Position numbers and translations under genes: made by a program
Part shown: piece after piece, positions 17,365-26,795 of the stretch
Layout of the letters: every line of letters begins with the position of its first letter
How positions within the stretch are numbered: the stretch's first letter is position 1
NCBI GenBank assembly: GCA_958443615.1
Contig: CAUCLI010000002.1
Coordinates: 1-64,000, forward strand
Reading direction: 5' to 3'
DNA: 64,000 bases
Source of the DNA: an uncultured Collinsella sp.
Lineage (GTDB): Bacteria; Actinomycetota; Coriobacteriia; Coriobacteriales; Coriobacteriaceae
Notes under the pieces: generated by a model
Told to the model about the DNA's origin: nothing
Seen by the model: only the letters and a program-made list of their open reading frames with translations
Databases searched by the model: none

Positions 17365-19815
17365 CTACTTGCCCATGCGGCCCTTCACCATGGTGAGGGA
17401 GATCTTGTTGCGCGCCTTGTCGACGCCGGTGACCCACACGGTCACGGTATCGCCCACGGCCACGACCTCGCTCGGATGCCTCACAAAGCGGTCTGCGAGC
17501 TTGGAGATGTGGACCAGGCCGTCCTGATGCACGCCGATATCCACGAAGGCGCCGAAGTCCACCACGTTGCGCACGGTGCCCTTGAGCTCCATGCCCACCT
17601 CGAGGTCCTCGATGCTGCGCGCCGCCTGCGAGAACACGACCTCCGGCGCGTCGTCGCGCGGGTCGCGGCCGGGCTTTTCCAGCTCGGCCACGATGTCGCG
17701 CAGGGTGGGCACACCGCAGCCCAGCTCGGCCGCGACCGCGCCCAGGCCGCCGATCTTGGCGCCGATGCCCGGCACGCCGCCCGCGACCAGCGCACTCGGC
17801 GCCACACCGGCGCGACGCAGCAGCTCAGCCGCGATCTCGTAGCTCTCGGGATGCACGCTCGTGGCGTCGAGCGGGTTCTTACCGCCGGTGATGCGCATGA
17901 AGCCCGCCGCGTTGAGATACGCCTTGGGTCCGAGCTTGGGAACCTTCTTGAGCTGACGGCGGTCGGTGAACGCGCCGTTCTCCTCGCGATAGGCGACGAT
18001 GTTCTTGGCGACCGCCGGAGTGATGCCCGACACGTACCCCAGCAGGCTCGCGCTCGCGGTGTTCACGTCCACGCCCACGCGGTTGACCACGTTCTCCACC
18101 ACGTTGCCCAATGCGCGGCCGAGCTCCGCCTGATCGAGGTCGTGCTGGTACTGACCGACGCCGATGGACTGCGGCGGGATCTTGACGAGCTCCGCCAGGG
18201 GATCTTGCAGACGGCGACCAAGGCTCATGGCACCGCGCGTGGTCACGTCGAGGTCCGGGTACTCCTCACTCGCCAGCTTGGATGCCGAATACACCGAGGC
18301 ACCCGCCTCATTGACGATGGTGTAGCGCAGCTCGGGGGCGGACTCGGCGATGAAGGCGGACACGACCTCCTCGGTCTCGCGACTCGCGGTGCCGTTGCCC
18401 ACCACGATGGTGTTGATGCGGTGCTTGCGGGTGAGGCGCAAAAGCTCGCGCTTAGTTCCCGCGATGTCGCGACGGGGCGGCGTGGGGTACAGGATCGTAT
18501 GGTCGAGCAGTTTGCCGTACTCGTCGAGCACCGCGACCTTGCAGCCGGCTCGATAGCCCGGGTCGAGTGCGATCACGCGGGCGCCGCGCACCGGGCGCTG
18601 CTGCAGCAGGCCCTCGGTGTTCTTGGCAAAGACCTTGATGGCGTCGGCCTGGGCGCGCATGGTGAGGTCGACGCGCAGCTCGCGCTCGAGCGAGGGGGCC
18701 ATGAGGCGCTTGTAGCCATCGGCGATGGCGGCGTTGAGCTCGGACGCGAACGGCCCGCGCCGGCGCGGATAGCGGCTCTGGAGGCGCTCGGCCGCGGCCT
18801 CGCCGTCCACGCGCACGCGAACGCGCAGCTTACCCTCGCGCTCGCCGCGGTTGATGGCCAGGATGCGATGGTTGGGGATGGAGCGCGCCGCCTCGGAGAA
18901 GTCGTAATAAGGCTCGTACGGCGTCTTCTCATCCGCGTCGATCGCCTCGGACTCGATGGCGGCCGTCTTATGCGTGTACTCGCGCAGGTCCGCTGTTTTC
19001 TCGGGGTCTTCCGCCACGAGCTCGGCCACGATATCGCGCGCGCCGGCGAGCGCCGCCTCCGCCGTGGCAAAGCCGCCCTCGGCGTTGGTGTAGCTGGCAG
19101 CCGCGGTGAGCGGGTCCTCCCCCTGGGCGGGCTGCATGAGGATGAGGTTGGCAAGCGGCTCGAGACCGGCGTCGCGCGCCTTGGACGCACGGGTGGCGCG
19201 CTTCTTGCGATACGGCTTGTAGAGGTCCTCCACGCGCTGGAGCGTGGGCGCCTCCTCGATGCTCGCGCGCAGCTCGTCGGTGAGCTTGCCCTGGGCGTCG
19301 ATCACCGCGATCACGTCGGACTTGCGCTGCTCGAGATTGCGCAGGTAGGACAGGCGGTCGTCGAGCGCGCGCAGCGCGACGTCGTCCATGCCGCCCGTGG
19401 CCTCCTTGCGATAGCGCGCGATGAACGGGATCGTCGCCCCTTCGTCGATGAGGGCGATGACGGACTCGATGCGCGCGGCGGGCTGGTTGAGCTCGGCGGC
19501 GAGCGCCGCGACAATGCGCTTATGACGGGCCGCCAGCTCCTCGGGCGAAGTCTCCGCGCGGCGACCGGTCACCGGGGCATCCGCAACATCATCCGCCGTG
19601 AGCGTCCCCGCCGAACCCAACGGCGTCGAGGCGACGGGACGCACGAGTTCGGCAGACGCGGCCGCCGCAGTCGCGTGTTCGGCCTTGACCCGCTCCAGCT
19701 CCGCCGAGATCCCAAGCTCGGCGGGCACGTCCTTGCGCACGCCGCTGCCCTCGGGACTCAGCGTGGCGACCATATTCATGATGGCGGCGATATCGACTTC
19801 GTTCGTTTCGGCCAT
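17365..19815 (-). CDS. tex: Tex family RNA-binding transcription accessory protein
   Basis: The 816-residue product has the Tex architecture: helical N-terminal part, YqgF/RNase H-like domain (VIALDPGYRAGCKVAVLD near residue 385), helix-hairpin-helix motifs (YVSGITPAVAKNIVAYRE) and a C-terminal S1 domain from about residue 735 (GMELKGTVRNVVDFGAFVDI). Tex/Spt6-like proteins bind RNA and affect transcription. The ATG at 19815 (MAETNEVDIAAIM) has GGGAG upstream. The N-terminal 100 residues, with an Ala-rich stretch, are an extension relative to the standard 720-780 residue protein. Confidence 0.95.
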   Translation of the reverse strand: MAETNEVDIAAIMNMVATLSPEGSGVRKDVPAELGISAELERVKAEHATAAAASAELVRPVASTPLGSAGTLTADDVADAPVTGRRAETSPEELAARHKRIVAALAAELNQPAARIESVIALIDEGATIPFIARYRKEATGGMDDVALRALDDRLSYLRNLEQRKSDVIAVIDAQGKLTDELRASIEEAPTLQRVEDLYKPYRKKRATRASKARDAGLEPLANLILMQPAQGEDPLTAAASYTNAEGGFATAEAALAGARDIVAELVAEDPEKTADLREYTHKTAAIESEAIDADEKTPYEPYYDFSEAARSIPNHRILAINRGEREGKLRVRVRVDGEAAAERLQSRYPRRRGPFASELNAAIADGYKRLMAPSLERELRVDLTMRAQADAIKVFAKNTEGLLQQRPVRGARVIALDPGYRAGCKVAVLDEYGKLLDHTILYPTPPRRDIAGTKRELLRLTRKHRINTIVVGNGTASRETEEVVSAFIAESAPELRYTIVNEAGASVYSASKLASEEYPDLDVTTRGAMSLGRRLQDPLAELVKIPPQSIGVGQYQHDLDQAELGRALGNVVENVVNRVGVDVNTASASLLGYVSGITPAVAKNIVAYREENGAFTDRRQLKKVPKLGPKAYLNAAGFMRITGGKNPLDATSVHPESYEIAAELLRRAGVAPSALVAGGVPGIGAKIGGLGAVAAELGCGVPTLRDIVAELEKPGRDPRDDAPEVVFSQAARSIEDLEVGMELKGTVRNVVDFGAFVDIGVHQDGLVHISKLADRFVRHPSEVVAVGDTVTVWVTGVDKARNKISLTMVKGRMGK

Positions 19816-19978
19816 ACGAGAACTCTCCCATCGGAATCGGTTAGGCATTCCATCCTACCCGACCGCAGGGACAGCACATGCAATCACTACGCACCGTCCA
19901 TCGAGACGCGTCGCGTGCCCATTCCGCGCTCTGCTATGCTTAGCTGGGAAAACCGCTCGCTCGAAAGGTCAGTGCGGA

Positions 19979-20467
19979 ATGCATCGCGTCTTGTTCATCT
20001 GCCATGGCAACATCTGCCGATCGACCATGGCGCAATTCGTCCTCGAGGAGCTCGTGCGCCGAACTGGGCTCGAGAGCGAATTCACCATCGACTCCGCGGC
20101 CACTTCGCGCGAGGAGATCGGCAACACGCCGCACCACGGGACCGTGGGCAAACTCCGCTCGGTCGGCATCCCCGTGGGCGCGCACCGCGCCCGCCAGGTC
20201 ACGCGCGCAGAATACGGCGATTGGGACGTCATCGCCTACATGGATGCGGAGAACGAGCGGGGGCTGCGCCGCATCTTGGGCGACGATCCCTCCACCACCT
20301 GCCGCAAGCTGCTGAGCTTCGCCGGCAGTGCGCGCGATGTCGCCGACCCGTGGTACACCGGGGACTTCGACGCCACGTACCGCGACGTCGTCGAGGGATG
20401 CTCCGCCCTGTTCGAGCAGCTCACCGGAATGGACGCGCCGGAGCTTCCCGGCGCCCGCACTCGCTAG
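19979..20467 (+). CDS. Low molecular weight protein-tyrosine phosphatase
   Basis: The 162-residue protein begins MHRVLFICHGNICRST, which holds the CX5R catalytic loop in the form C-HGNIC-R close to the N-terminus. The DPWYTGDF segment near residue 120 supplies the general-acid Asp. Such enzymes remove phosphate from tyrosine in kinases and other proteins in the cytoplasm. The start ATG at 19979 follows AAAGG. It lies nine bases before the DUF554 gene, which is probably cotranscribed. Confidence 0.93.
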   Translation: MHRVLFICHGNICRSTMAQFVLEELVRRTGLESEFTIDSAATSREEIGNTPHHGTVGKLRSVGIPVGAHRARQVTRAEYGDWDVIAYMDAENERGLRRILGDDPSTTCRKLLSFAGSARDVADPWYTGDFDATYRDVVEGCSALFEQLTGMDAPELPGARTR

Positions 20468-20476
20468 GAGCATGCA

Positions 20477-21193
20477 ATGATCGGTCTCGGCACGCTCATC
20501 GACGTCTCCCTCATCCTCGTGGGCGGCCTCGCCGGCATGACGTTCGGCAGGTTCATCAGCGGGCGCATTCAAGATACCCTGCTTAAGGCAACTGCGGTGG
20601 CCATCATCTTCATCGGCATCTCCGGCGCCATGGGCGGCATGCTCACCGTGTCCGACGGCGAGATCTCGGCCGGCGGCTCCGCGCTCGTCGTCGTCTCGCT
20701 CGCCCTCGGTTCGCTCATCGGCGAAATCCTCGACCTCGAGCGTCAGATCGACCGCTTCGGCGAATGGCTCAAATACGCGACCGGCAGCAGCGGCGACTCC
20801 GAGTTCGTGGACGCCTTCGTCACCGCGTCGCTTTCCGTCGCGATCGGCGCCATGTCCATCGTCGGCTCCATCCAGGACGGCATGATGGGCGATTGGACCA
20901 CGCTCGCCATCAAGGGTGCCATCGACGCCCTGCTCGTGTGCACCATGACGGCGTCGATGGGCAAGGGCTGCATCTTCGCCGCGATTCCCGTGCTGGCACT
21001 CCAGGGCGCCCTCACCCTGCTCGCGAGCTTCCTGCAGCCGCTCATGACCGCGGCGGCGCTCGCCAACCTCTCCACCGTCGGCTCGATCCTCATCTTCTGC
21101 ATCGGCATCAACCTGATCTGGCCCAAGACCTTCCGCGTGGCGAACATGCTGCCCGCGGTCGTCGTTGCAATGGCGGCGGCATTCGTGATGTAG
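20477..21193 (+). CDS. DUF554 family membrane protein
   Basis: The 238-residue protein has seven hydrophobic segments. It begins MIGLGTLIDVSLILVGGLAG, as in DUF554 (YqgA/YdfK-like) proteins, and keeps the conserved stretches ALGSLIGEILDLE and FVTASLSVAIGAMSIVGS. The family has no established function; a transporter role has been proposed from topology only. It follows the phosphatase gene at nine bases and is closed by a strong hairpin. Confidence 0.9.
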   Translation: MIGLGTLIDVSLILVGGLAGMTFGRFISGRIQDTLLKATAVAIIFIGISGAMGGMLTVSDGEISAGGSALVVVSLALGSLIGEILDLERQIDRFGEWLKYATGSSGDSEFVDAFVTASLSVAIGAMSIVGSIQDGMMGDWTTLAIKGAIDALLVCTMTASMGKGCIFAAIPVLALQGALTLLASFLQPLMTAAALANLSTVGSILIFCIGINLIWPKTFRVANMLPAVVVAMAAAFVM

Positions 21194-21195
21194 AA

Positions 21196-21229
21196 AAACG
21201 GGCCGCCGGTCACCCCCGGCGGCCCGTTT
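21196..21229. terminator. Bidirectional terminator between DUF554 gene and prfC
   Basis: A 14-bp stem (21196-21209 with 21216-21229) carries A residues on one side and T on the other, so it can end transcription from both convergent genes. Confidence 0.9.
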
Positions 21230-21232
21230 CAC

Positions 21233-22846
21233 CTAGAACTCCACGTTGCCGAACTCGGACAGCTTGAGCTCCTTGTTGTGGTCCGTGGCCCAATCGATGT
21301 TCCACGGGCTCGTGAACAGCAGCAGCTTGCCGCCGCGCATATCCTCGACGCGCAGCGTGTCGCGCGTGAGGGACAGCGCCGGGATGTCGATGGTACCCGG
21401 CTCGTTCACGATCCAGCGGATGTCGGTGTAGGGCAGCGGCTGGCGGCGCACCTCGACGTGGTACTCGCTCTTGAGGCGCTGCTCGAGCACCTCGAACTGC
21501 AGCGTGCCCACCACGCCCACGATAACCGACTCCATACCGGCGCCGAGCTCGCGGAAGATCTGAATGGCGCCCTCCTGGGCGAGCTGCTCCATGCCCTTCA
21601 CGAACTGCTTGCGCTTGAGTGTGTCGACCTGCGTGACGCGGGCGAACAGCTCCGGCGCGAACGTGGGGATGCCCGCGAACTGCACCGGCTTTTTGCCCGT
21701 GCAGATGGTGTCGCCGATGGAGAAGATGCCCGGATCGAACAGGCCCACGATGTCGCCGGCGTAGGCCTCGTCCACGATGGCGCGGTCGTCGGCCATCATG
21801 GTCGTGCCCGTGGCGAGCTTGATCTTGCGGCCGCCCTGCACGTGCGTGGCGTCCATGCCGCGCTCGAACTTGCCGGAGCAGATGCGCACGAAGGCGATGC
21901 GGTCGCGGTGGTTCTTGTCCATGTTCGCCTGGATCTTGAAGACGAAGCCGGAGAAGTCCTCGCGCGTGGGCTCCACGGGCTCGCCGGTCAGCGCGTCGGT
22001 GTGCGCGCCGGGGCCGGGGGCCAGACGCAGGAAGTCCTTGAGGAAGGGCTCCACGCCGAAGTTGGTGAGGGCGCTTCCGAAGAACACCGGGGAGAGCTTG
22101 CCCGTGAGCACCGCATCCAGGTCGAACTCGGAATCGGCGCCGTCGAGCAGCTCGATGTCGTCCATCAGGTTGTTGTGGTTGTGCTCGCCGATGAGCTCGG
22201 TGAGCGCGGCGTCGCCGAGCGTGGCCTCGACCTCGCCCACCTTCTTGGTGCCGTTGGCGCGGCCGTCGCCCTCGAACGCGAGGACCTTGCGGCTCGCGCG
22301 GTCAAACACGCCGCGGAAGTCACGGCCGTTGCCGATGGGCCAGTTCATGGGGTACGTGCGGATGCCCAGCACGTTCTCGACCTCTTCCATGAGGTCGAAC
22401 GGGTCGCGCGTCTCGCGGTCCATCTTGTTCACGAAGGTGAAGATCGGGATGCCGCGCATGGCGCAGACGCGGAAGAGCTTCTTGGTCTGGGCCTCGACGC
22501 CCTTGGCGCCGTCGATCACCATGACAGCGGCGTCGGCGGCCATGAGGGTGCGGTACGTGTCCTCGGAAAAGTCCTGGTGACCGGGGGTATCGAGGATGTT
22601 CACGCAGCAGCCGCCATAGGTGAACTGGAGCACCGAGGAGGTGACGGAAATACCGCGCTGCTTCTCGATGTCCATCCAGTCGGAGACCGCATGGCGGGAG
22701 TTCTGCTTGCCCTTGACCGAGCCGGCGGACTGGAGCTGGCCGGTGTAGAGCAGGAGCTTCTCGGTGAGGGTGGTCTTGCCGGCGTCGGGGTGCGAGATGA
22801 TCGCGAACGTGCGACGCGAGGAGATCTGCGGGGCGTAAGAGGCCAT
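21233..22846 (-). CDS. prfC: Peptide chain release factor 3
   Basis: RF3 is a GTPase that recycles RF1/RF2 after termination. The 537 residues include the P-loop SHPDAGKTTL near residue 18, the switch segment with RGISVTSSVLQF, DTPGHQDF, and NKMDRE. The RF3-specific C-terminal part (QFEVLEQRLKSEYHVEVRR) separates it from EF-G and from tetracycline-resistance ribosomal protection proteins. AAAAGG lies 12 bases from the ATG. Confidence 0.96.
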   Translation of the reverse strand: MASYAPQISSRRTFAIISHPDAGKTTLTEKLLLYTGQLQSAGSVKGKQNSRHAVSDWMDIEKQRGISVTSSVLQFTYGGCCVNILDTPGHQDFSEDTYRTLMAADAAVMVIDGAKGVEAQTKKLFRVCAMRGIPIFTFVNKMDRETRDPFDLMEEVENVLGIRTYPMNWPIGNGRDFRGVFDRASRKVLAFEGDGRANGTKKVGEVEATLGDAALTELIGEHNHNNLMDDIELLDGADSEFDLDAVLTGKLSPVFFGSALTNFGVEPFLKDFLRLAPGPGAHTDALTGEPVEPTREDFSGFVFKIQANMDKNHRDRIAFVRICSGKFERGMDATHVQGGRKIKLATGTTMMADDRAIVDEAYAGDIVGLFDPGIFSIGDTICTGKKPVQFAGIPTFAPELFARVTQVDTLKRKQFVKGMEQLAQEGAIQIFRELGAGMESVIVGVVGTLQFEVLEQRLKSEYHVEVRRQPLPYTDIRWIVNEPGTIDIPALSLTRDTLRVEDMRGGKLLLFTSPWNIDWATDHNKELKLSEFGNVEF

Positions 22847-23065
22847 GGGCGCGTGCGTCCTTTTCTAACGTGGCGGCGCGGGCGATGCGCGCCGGACGAT
22901 GTAACATGATTTGAACCGTACGTATTGTAGCGGCACAAAGCACTACATCCCGGCCGGACTCCCCCGCAAACGCATTATGCAGGGGATTTCCACCGCAGAA
23001 CTTGCAGCATTCCGAATGTAGGAACTCACAGGCCGAAAAACGCCGTGTGGATCCGCTCGTTCGAA

Positions 23066-23350
23066 TCAACCAGCTGCCGCCAAGACTCGCACAGCCTTCT
23101 CAACAGCGGCCTCACGCATGAACGCAGACTTCTTGACCCCAAGCTCCTTTGCCGCCGCGGCAATGAGCGCGGCGCTGCTTTCCGGGCATTTAAATGAGAG
23201 GTTGGCATTCGGTTCCTCGGACAAACGGGGCCTCCCTACGCGCAGCTCAACCAAAGGCCCTTCCCAAGTGCCCTCCTCCCACTCACGAGCCATTTCCTCG
23301 ATATCGCGGTCTGTTAAAACTTTCCCGTCGGCGAGTTTATACGTAGCCAT
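23066..23350 (-). CDS. Putative antitoxin, ribbon-helix-helix-like
   Basis: The ATG at 23350 follows AGGAGG and overlaps the stop of the toxin-like gene. The 94 residues have an N-terminal part without a known motif and a C-terminal part (NLSFKCPESSAALIAAAAKELGV, then KSAFMREAAVEKAV) that resembles a ribbon-helix-helix DNA-binding antitoxin. The assignment rests on that segment and on the small coupled gene upstream. The gene order, toxin first, is the less common one but occurs in several modules. Confidence 0.6.
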   Translation of the reverse strand: MATYKLADGKVLTDRDIEEMAREWEEGTWEGPLVELRVGRPRLSEEPNANLSFKCPESSAALIAAAAKELGVKKSAFMREAAVEKAVRVLAAAG

Positions 23351-23589
23351 CAAGTCCTCCTTCCCTTGACCTCATCTCCCACGCGCTTTGAAAGCGGAGT
23401 GTTCGCGTGATAGATGAGATATCCCGTCGCCGTCGGCACGCCAACCATTTCTACCTCTCTCCCCTTTCCATCGATTCCAATCCAGAGATATTCCGGTGAA
23501 TTCTTCGAACCGGTCCGCAACGCCTGAAAATACGAGTTTTGCCAAGCGACGCGCACGTCTTCATCGGAAAGCTGGGGGGTGACGCGCAC
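23350..23589 (-). CDS. Putative small toxin of a toxin-antitoxin pair
   Basis: The 79-residue protein contains EDVRVAWQNSYFQA, EYLWIGIDGKGREVEMVGV and a C-terminal IYHANTPLSKRVGDE segment. This layout resembles a BrnT-like or RelE-like fold found in actinobacterial modules: an N-terminal helix, a beta-sheet core and a C-terminal helix. The GTG start directly follows the stop of the small upstream reading frame, and its own stop overlaps the antitoxin start. The toxin function is inferred from size, fold and arrangement. Confidence 0.55.
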   Translation of the reverse strand: MRVTPQLSDEDVRVAWQNSYFQALRTGSKNSPEYLWIGIDGKGREVEMVGVPTATGYLIYHANTPLSKRVGDEVKGRRT

Positions 23590-23916
23590 TCACTCTAGGA
23601 TGAACAACGAGCTCAAGCATGGTATTCCACCTGTCATCCATTTAATACTACTATATTCTACTACTAAATGACATGAGAGAGATTTGGCTTGATACTGTTC
23701 CAGATAGCCTCCGGCCAAATTTGAACTAACAGCAAAAGCTGCGCGCCCTGTCCACCTCCCAGCAGCTCCATCGCGACGCCAAAAGACGCCCATGTAGAAC
23801 ACGCTCACTGGGGAAATGAAAGCCGAATCAACGGCCCCGTATAGCCACAGGTTCTCACGCGGATAGAGCTTGTCCGTGCTTGACGCAAACAGCCGCTTCA
23901 GTCGACAAGCCCCCAT
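23590..23916 (-). CDS. Small leaderless reading frame behind an SOS-type promoter
   Basis: I do not recognise the 108-residue product (MGACRLKRLFASSTDKLYP at the N-terminus). It is supported mainly by what is upstream: a TTGACA/TATACT promoter with a LexA-type box whose -10 element ends seven bases before the ATG, which predicts a leaderless transcript. Base composition is lower in GC than its neighbours. Its stop abuts the GTG of the toxin-like gene, so all three frames could be one operon. The frame may instead be a decayed gene, with the promoter serving only the toxin pair. Confidence 0.4.
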   Translation of the reverse strand: MGACRLKRLFASSTDKLYPRENLWLYGAVDSAFISPVSVFYMGVFWRRDGAAGRWTGRAAFAVSSNLAGGYLEQYQAKSLSCHLVVEYSSIKWMTGGIPCLSSLFILE

Positions 23917-23923
23917 AACAGTC

Positions 23924-23951
23924 AGTATACGAACATTTGTTCTGTTGTCAA
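23924..23951 (-). promoter_or_regulatory. SigA-type promoter with embedded LexA (SOS) box
   Basis: On the minus strand TTGACA (23951-23946) and TATACT (23929-23924) are separated by 16 bases. Between them lies the palindrome GAACAAATGTTC (23942-23931), which fits the Gram-positive LexA site GAAC-N4-GTTC. A repressor bound there would block RNA polymerase. Confidence 0.8.
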
Positions 23952-23965
23952 GTGTTGCCGAGGGC

Positions 23966-23999
23966 ACTAAAACGCCCTGGACCTCATGGGTCCAGGGCG
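23966..23999 (-). terminator. Terminator of the SulP transporter gene
   Basis: An 11-bp stem (CGCCCTGGACC pairing with GGTCCAGGGCG, 23973-23999) is followed by TTTT on the minus strand, about 100 bases after the SulP stop codon. Confidence 0.88.
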
Positions 24000-24095
24000 C
24001 CTGATTCTTCGAATTTGATGCAGGAAGACGCACCGAATCACAAGCGTCTCATTCGCATCTGCCCCCGAATGGGGCCCGCCTTCAAAATGGGGCGG

Positions 24096-25757
24096 CTACT
24101 CCCCCAGCAGCTCGCGGGCGTGCGCGATGGCGTCATCGATGCTGCCACGGAAGTGCTCGCGGCCCACCTTCTCCACGAAGCCGGCACGCTCCATGGTCTT
24201 CATCGGCTGCTCGTTGGCGTGCGAGATGATCAGCTGCACGTCGTTCTCGGCGCAATACTCGCGCAGGTTCTCGAGCGCGTTCATGGCCGAGGAGTCGAGC
24301 GAGGGCACGCCGCGCATGCGGATGATCAGGTAACGGGTGAACTCCTTCACCGAGATCTCGGCGATCTGATCGGTCATGCCGAAGAACATCGGGCCGTTGA
24401 TCTCGTACACGCGCACGCTGCGGGGCAGCTCGCGCAGGTGCGTGACCTCGGAATCCTCGTCGCAGTAGTACTTCCAGCCGCGGACCTCGGTCTCGTCGCT
24501 CAGGCGCTTCATGAGTAGCACGAGCGTGATCAGCATACCGACGCCGATGGCCATGACCAGGTCGAACACCACGGTGAAGAGGAAGGTGACCACAAGCACG
24601 GCCACATCGCTCTTGGGCGCGGTGCGAACCTGGTGCACCACGGTACGCCAGCCGGACATGTTGTAGGCAACCTGCAGCAGGATGGCGGCGATGCAGGGCA
24701 TGGGGATGAGCGCCGCATACGGCATGAGGAACACCATCACGGCGAGCAGCACCACGGCGTGGACCATGCCGGCGATGGGCGTGCGGCCGCCGGCCTTCAC
24801 GTTGGCGGCGGTGCGGGCGATGGCGCCCGTGGCGGGGATGCCGCCGAACATCACGGAACCGATGTTGCCCACGCCCTGGGCGACGAGCTCCATGTTGGCG
24901 CGATGGTGCGAGCTGATCATGGAGTCGGCCACCACGCAGGACAGCAGCGACTCGATGGCCGCCAGTATCGCGATGGTGAAGCCGTTGGGCAGCTGCTCGC
25001 GGATGAGTTCGAAGCTCAGCTGGGGCAGGTGCAGCTGTGGGACGCCCGCGTTGATGGTGTAGAGGTCGCCGATGGTGTTCACGTTCATGCCCAGACCGCT
25101 CACCATGGCGATGCCTGCGAGCACCGCGATGAGCGAGCCCGGGATGCGCTGGCTCACGCGCGGCCATAGCACGAGCACCGCCAGGCACACGAGACCCACG
25201 ATGAGCGCCTCGACGTTGAAGGTGGAGAAGTTGGCGGCGACGGCGGCGAGCTTGTCCATCGTCTCGATGGTGGGGGTGCCCGCCGGGTACGTGAGGCCGA
25301 ACAGGTCCTTGAGCTGGCCCGCCACGATGGTCACCGCGATGCCCGCAGTGAAGCCCGTGGTGATGGTGTAGGGCACGAAGCGGATGAGCGTGCCCAGGCG
25401 AAAGACGCCCATGAGGATCAGCAGCACTCCGGCGATGATCGTCGCGGCTACCAGCCCGTCCATGCCGCTCGAGGCGACGATGCCCGCGACGATGGTGGCG
25501 AACGCGGCGGTGGGACCCGAGATCTGAACCGCGCTGCCGCCGAGCAACGCGATGATGAAGCCCGCGACGATGGCGGTATAAAGGCCCTGCTCGGGGCCGA
25601 CGCCCGAAGCGATGGCCAGGGCGATGGACAGGGGCAACGCCACGATGGCCACCACGATGCCGGCGACGACGTCGCGCGGGATCTGGCGTTTGAGCTGCTC
25701 GGGGTTTTGATGCTTGATGATGCTGAAGAGGATGGGCTTGATCTTGTCGCGCGTCAT
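24096..25757 (-). CDS. SulP family inorganic anion transporter with STAS domain
   Basis: The 553-residue protein has a sulfate-permease transmembrane domain (about residues 25-410, with GLYTAIVAGFIIALLGGS and the PATGAIARTAANVKAGGRTP segment) and a C-terminal STAS domain (about 430-550; SLDSSAMNALENLREYC). SulP proteins carry sulfate, bicarbonate or other anions across the cytoplasmic membrane; substrate is not evident here. The gene is monocistronic, with a terminator at 23966-23999. Confidence 0.93.
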   Translation of the reverse strand: MTRDKIKPILFSIIKHQNPEQLKRQIPRDVVAGIVVAIVALPLSIALAIASGVGPEQGLYTAIVAGFIIALLGGSAVQISGPTAAFATIVAGIVASSGMDGLVAATIIAGVLLILMGVFRLGTLIRFVPYTITTGFTAGIAVTIVAGQLKDLFGLTYPAGTPTIETMDKLAAVAANFSTFNVEALIVGLVCLAVLVLWPRVSQRIPGSLIAVLAGIAMVSGLGMNVNTIGDLYTINAGVPQLHLPQLSFELIREQLPNGFTIAILAAIESLLSCVVADSMISSHHRANMELVAQGVGNIGSVMFGGIPATGAIARTAANVKAGGRTPIAGMVHAVVLLAVMVFLMPYAALIPMPCIAAILLQVAYNMSGWRTVVHQVRTAPKSDVAVLVVTFLFTVVFDLVMAIGVGMLITLVLLMKRLSDETEVRGWKYYCDEDSEVTHLRELPRSVRVYEINGPMFFGMTDQIAEISVKEFTRYLIIRMRGVPSLDSSAMNALENLREYCAENDVQLIISHANEQPMKTMERAGFVEKVGREHFRGSIDDAIAHARELLGE

Positions 25758-26065
25758 ATGGGTGCTTCCCGGCTTTCTACTCTTGATGTGCGTGCGGCAT
25801 CGCCCAGGCGAATGGACACGCGAAAACGCCCGGCGGCGGTGCCCCGGACGGAACGCGTGAGGTCATTTCGTTGTAATCGCACTTGAACGACGCCCTCTGT
25901 TATACCACAGGCACGTTCCCCACCGCGCGCTCGCCAAACCGATGCCCATGCATATTCTTTCTGTAACAATAAACCCAGTTTACGCATGAGCTTATTAGGC
26001 ACCTAGCGATTGTTGTACACTCACAGCGTCAAAGCTGCGGCGTTACACACGAAAGGACTACCGCC
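25758..26065. other. Divergent intergenic region between sulP-type gene and purC
   Basis: These 308 bases contain no gene. The part nearest purC is AT-rich (25960-26020) and includes TACACT at about 26011-26016, a possible -10 element for purC, but no good -35 partner. On the minus strand GGTATAAC near 25895-25902 could serve the SulP gene. I see no riboswitch that I can name. Confidence 0.5.
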
Positions 26066-26752
26066 ATGACCCAGGAACTCGTGTATTCCGGCAAGACCAA
26101 GGACGTGTTTGCCCTCGAGAACGGCAACTACCTCCTCAAGTTCAAGGACGATTGCACCGGCAAGGACGGCGTCTTCGATCCGGGCGAGAACGCGGTCGGC
26201 CTCACCATCGAGGGCGTGGGCGACGTCAACCTGCGCATGTCCATCTACTTCTTCGAGAAGATCAACGCCGCCGGCATCAAGACCCACTACGTGTCCGCCA
26301 ACCTCGACGACACCACCATGGAGGTCCTGCCCGCCAAGGTCTTCGGCGAGGGCCTCGAGGTCATCTGCCGCAACAAGGCCGTGGGTTCCTTCTACCGCCG
26401 CTACAAGCAGTACTGCAACGAGGGCGACGACCTGCCGTCCTACGTCGAGACCACCTTCAAGAACGACGAACTGGGCGACCCGCTGGTCACCAAGGACGGC
26501 CTGGTTGACCTGGGCGTCATGACCGCCGAGCAGTACGACTCCCGCAAGGAGATGACCAAGCAGATCACCAAGATCGTCGCCGACGACCTGGCCGAGAAGG
26601 GCCTCGTCCTCTACGACATCAAGTTCGAGTTCGGCTACGACGCCGAGGGCAACGTCATCCTGATCGACGAGATCGCCTCCGGCAACATGCGCGTCTACAA
26701 GGACGGCGAGTACGTCGACCCGATGACCCTTTCCGAGCTGTTCTTCGCGTAA
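26066..26752 (+). CDS. purC: Phosphoribosylaminoimidazole-succinocarboxamide synthase
   Basis: PurC joins aspartate to CAIR with ATP in purine synthesis. The 228-residue protein begins with YSGKTKDVFALENGNYLLKF and contains the signature LRMSIYFFEKINAAGIKTHY, the RNKAVGSFYRRY segment, and the C-terminal DIKFEFGYDAEGNVILIDE. It is a short, single-domain form. AAAGGA precedes the ATG. No other pur gene is adjacent. Confidence 0.95.
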   Translation: MTQELVYSGKTKDVFALENGNYLLKFKDDCTGKDGVFDPGENAVGLTIEGVGDVNLRMSIYFFEKINAAGIKTHYVSANLDDTTMEVLPAKVFGEGLEVICRNKAVGSFYRRYKQYCNEGDDLPSYVETTFKNDELGDPLVTKDGLVDLGVMTAEQYDSRKEMTKQITKIVADDLAEKGLVLYDIKFEFGYDAEGNVILIDEIASGNMRVYKDGEYVDPMTLSELFFA

Positions 26753-26795
26753 GGCGTTTGCCCCAGGCATTTGCTCGACAAGCATCTAATGGCGA

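Noticed and set aside
17476..20586. 1,036-codon plus-strand frame opposite tex
   Set aside because: It spans tex in antisense, runs into the phosphatase and DUF554 genes in another frame, and has shadow composition. The tex domains are unmistakable.
21278..22909. 543-codon plus-strand frame opposite prfC
   Set aside because: It mirrors prfC and has no recognisable domain; RF3 motifs on the minus strand are complete.
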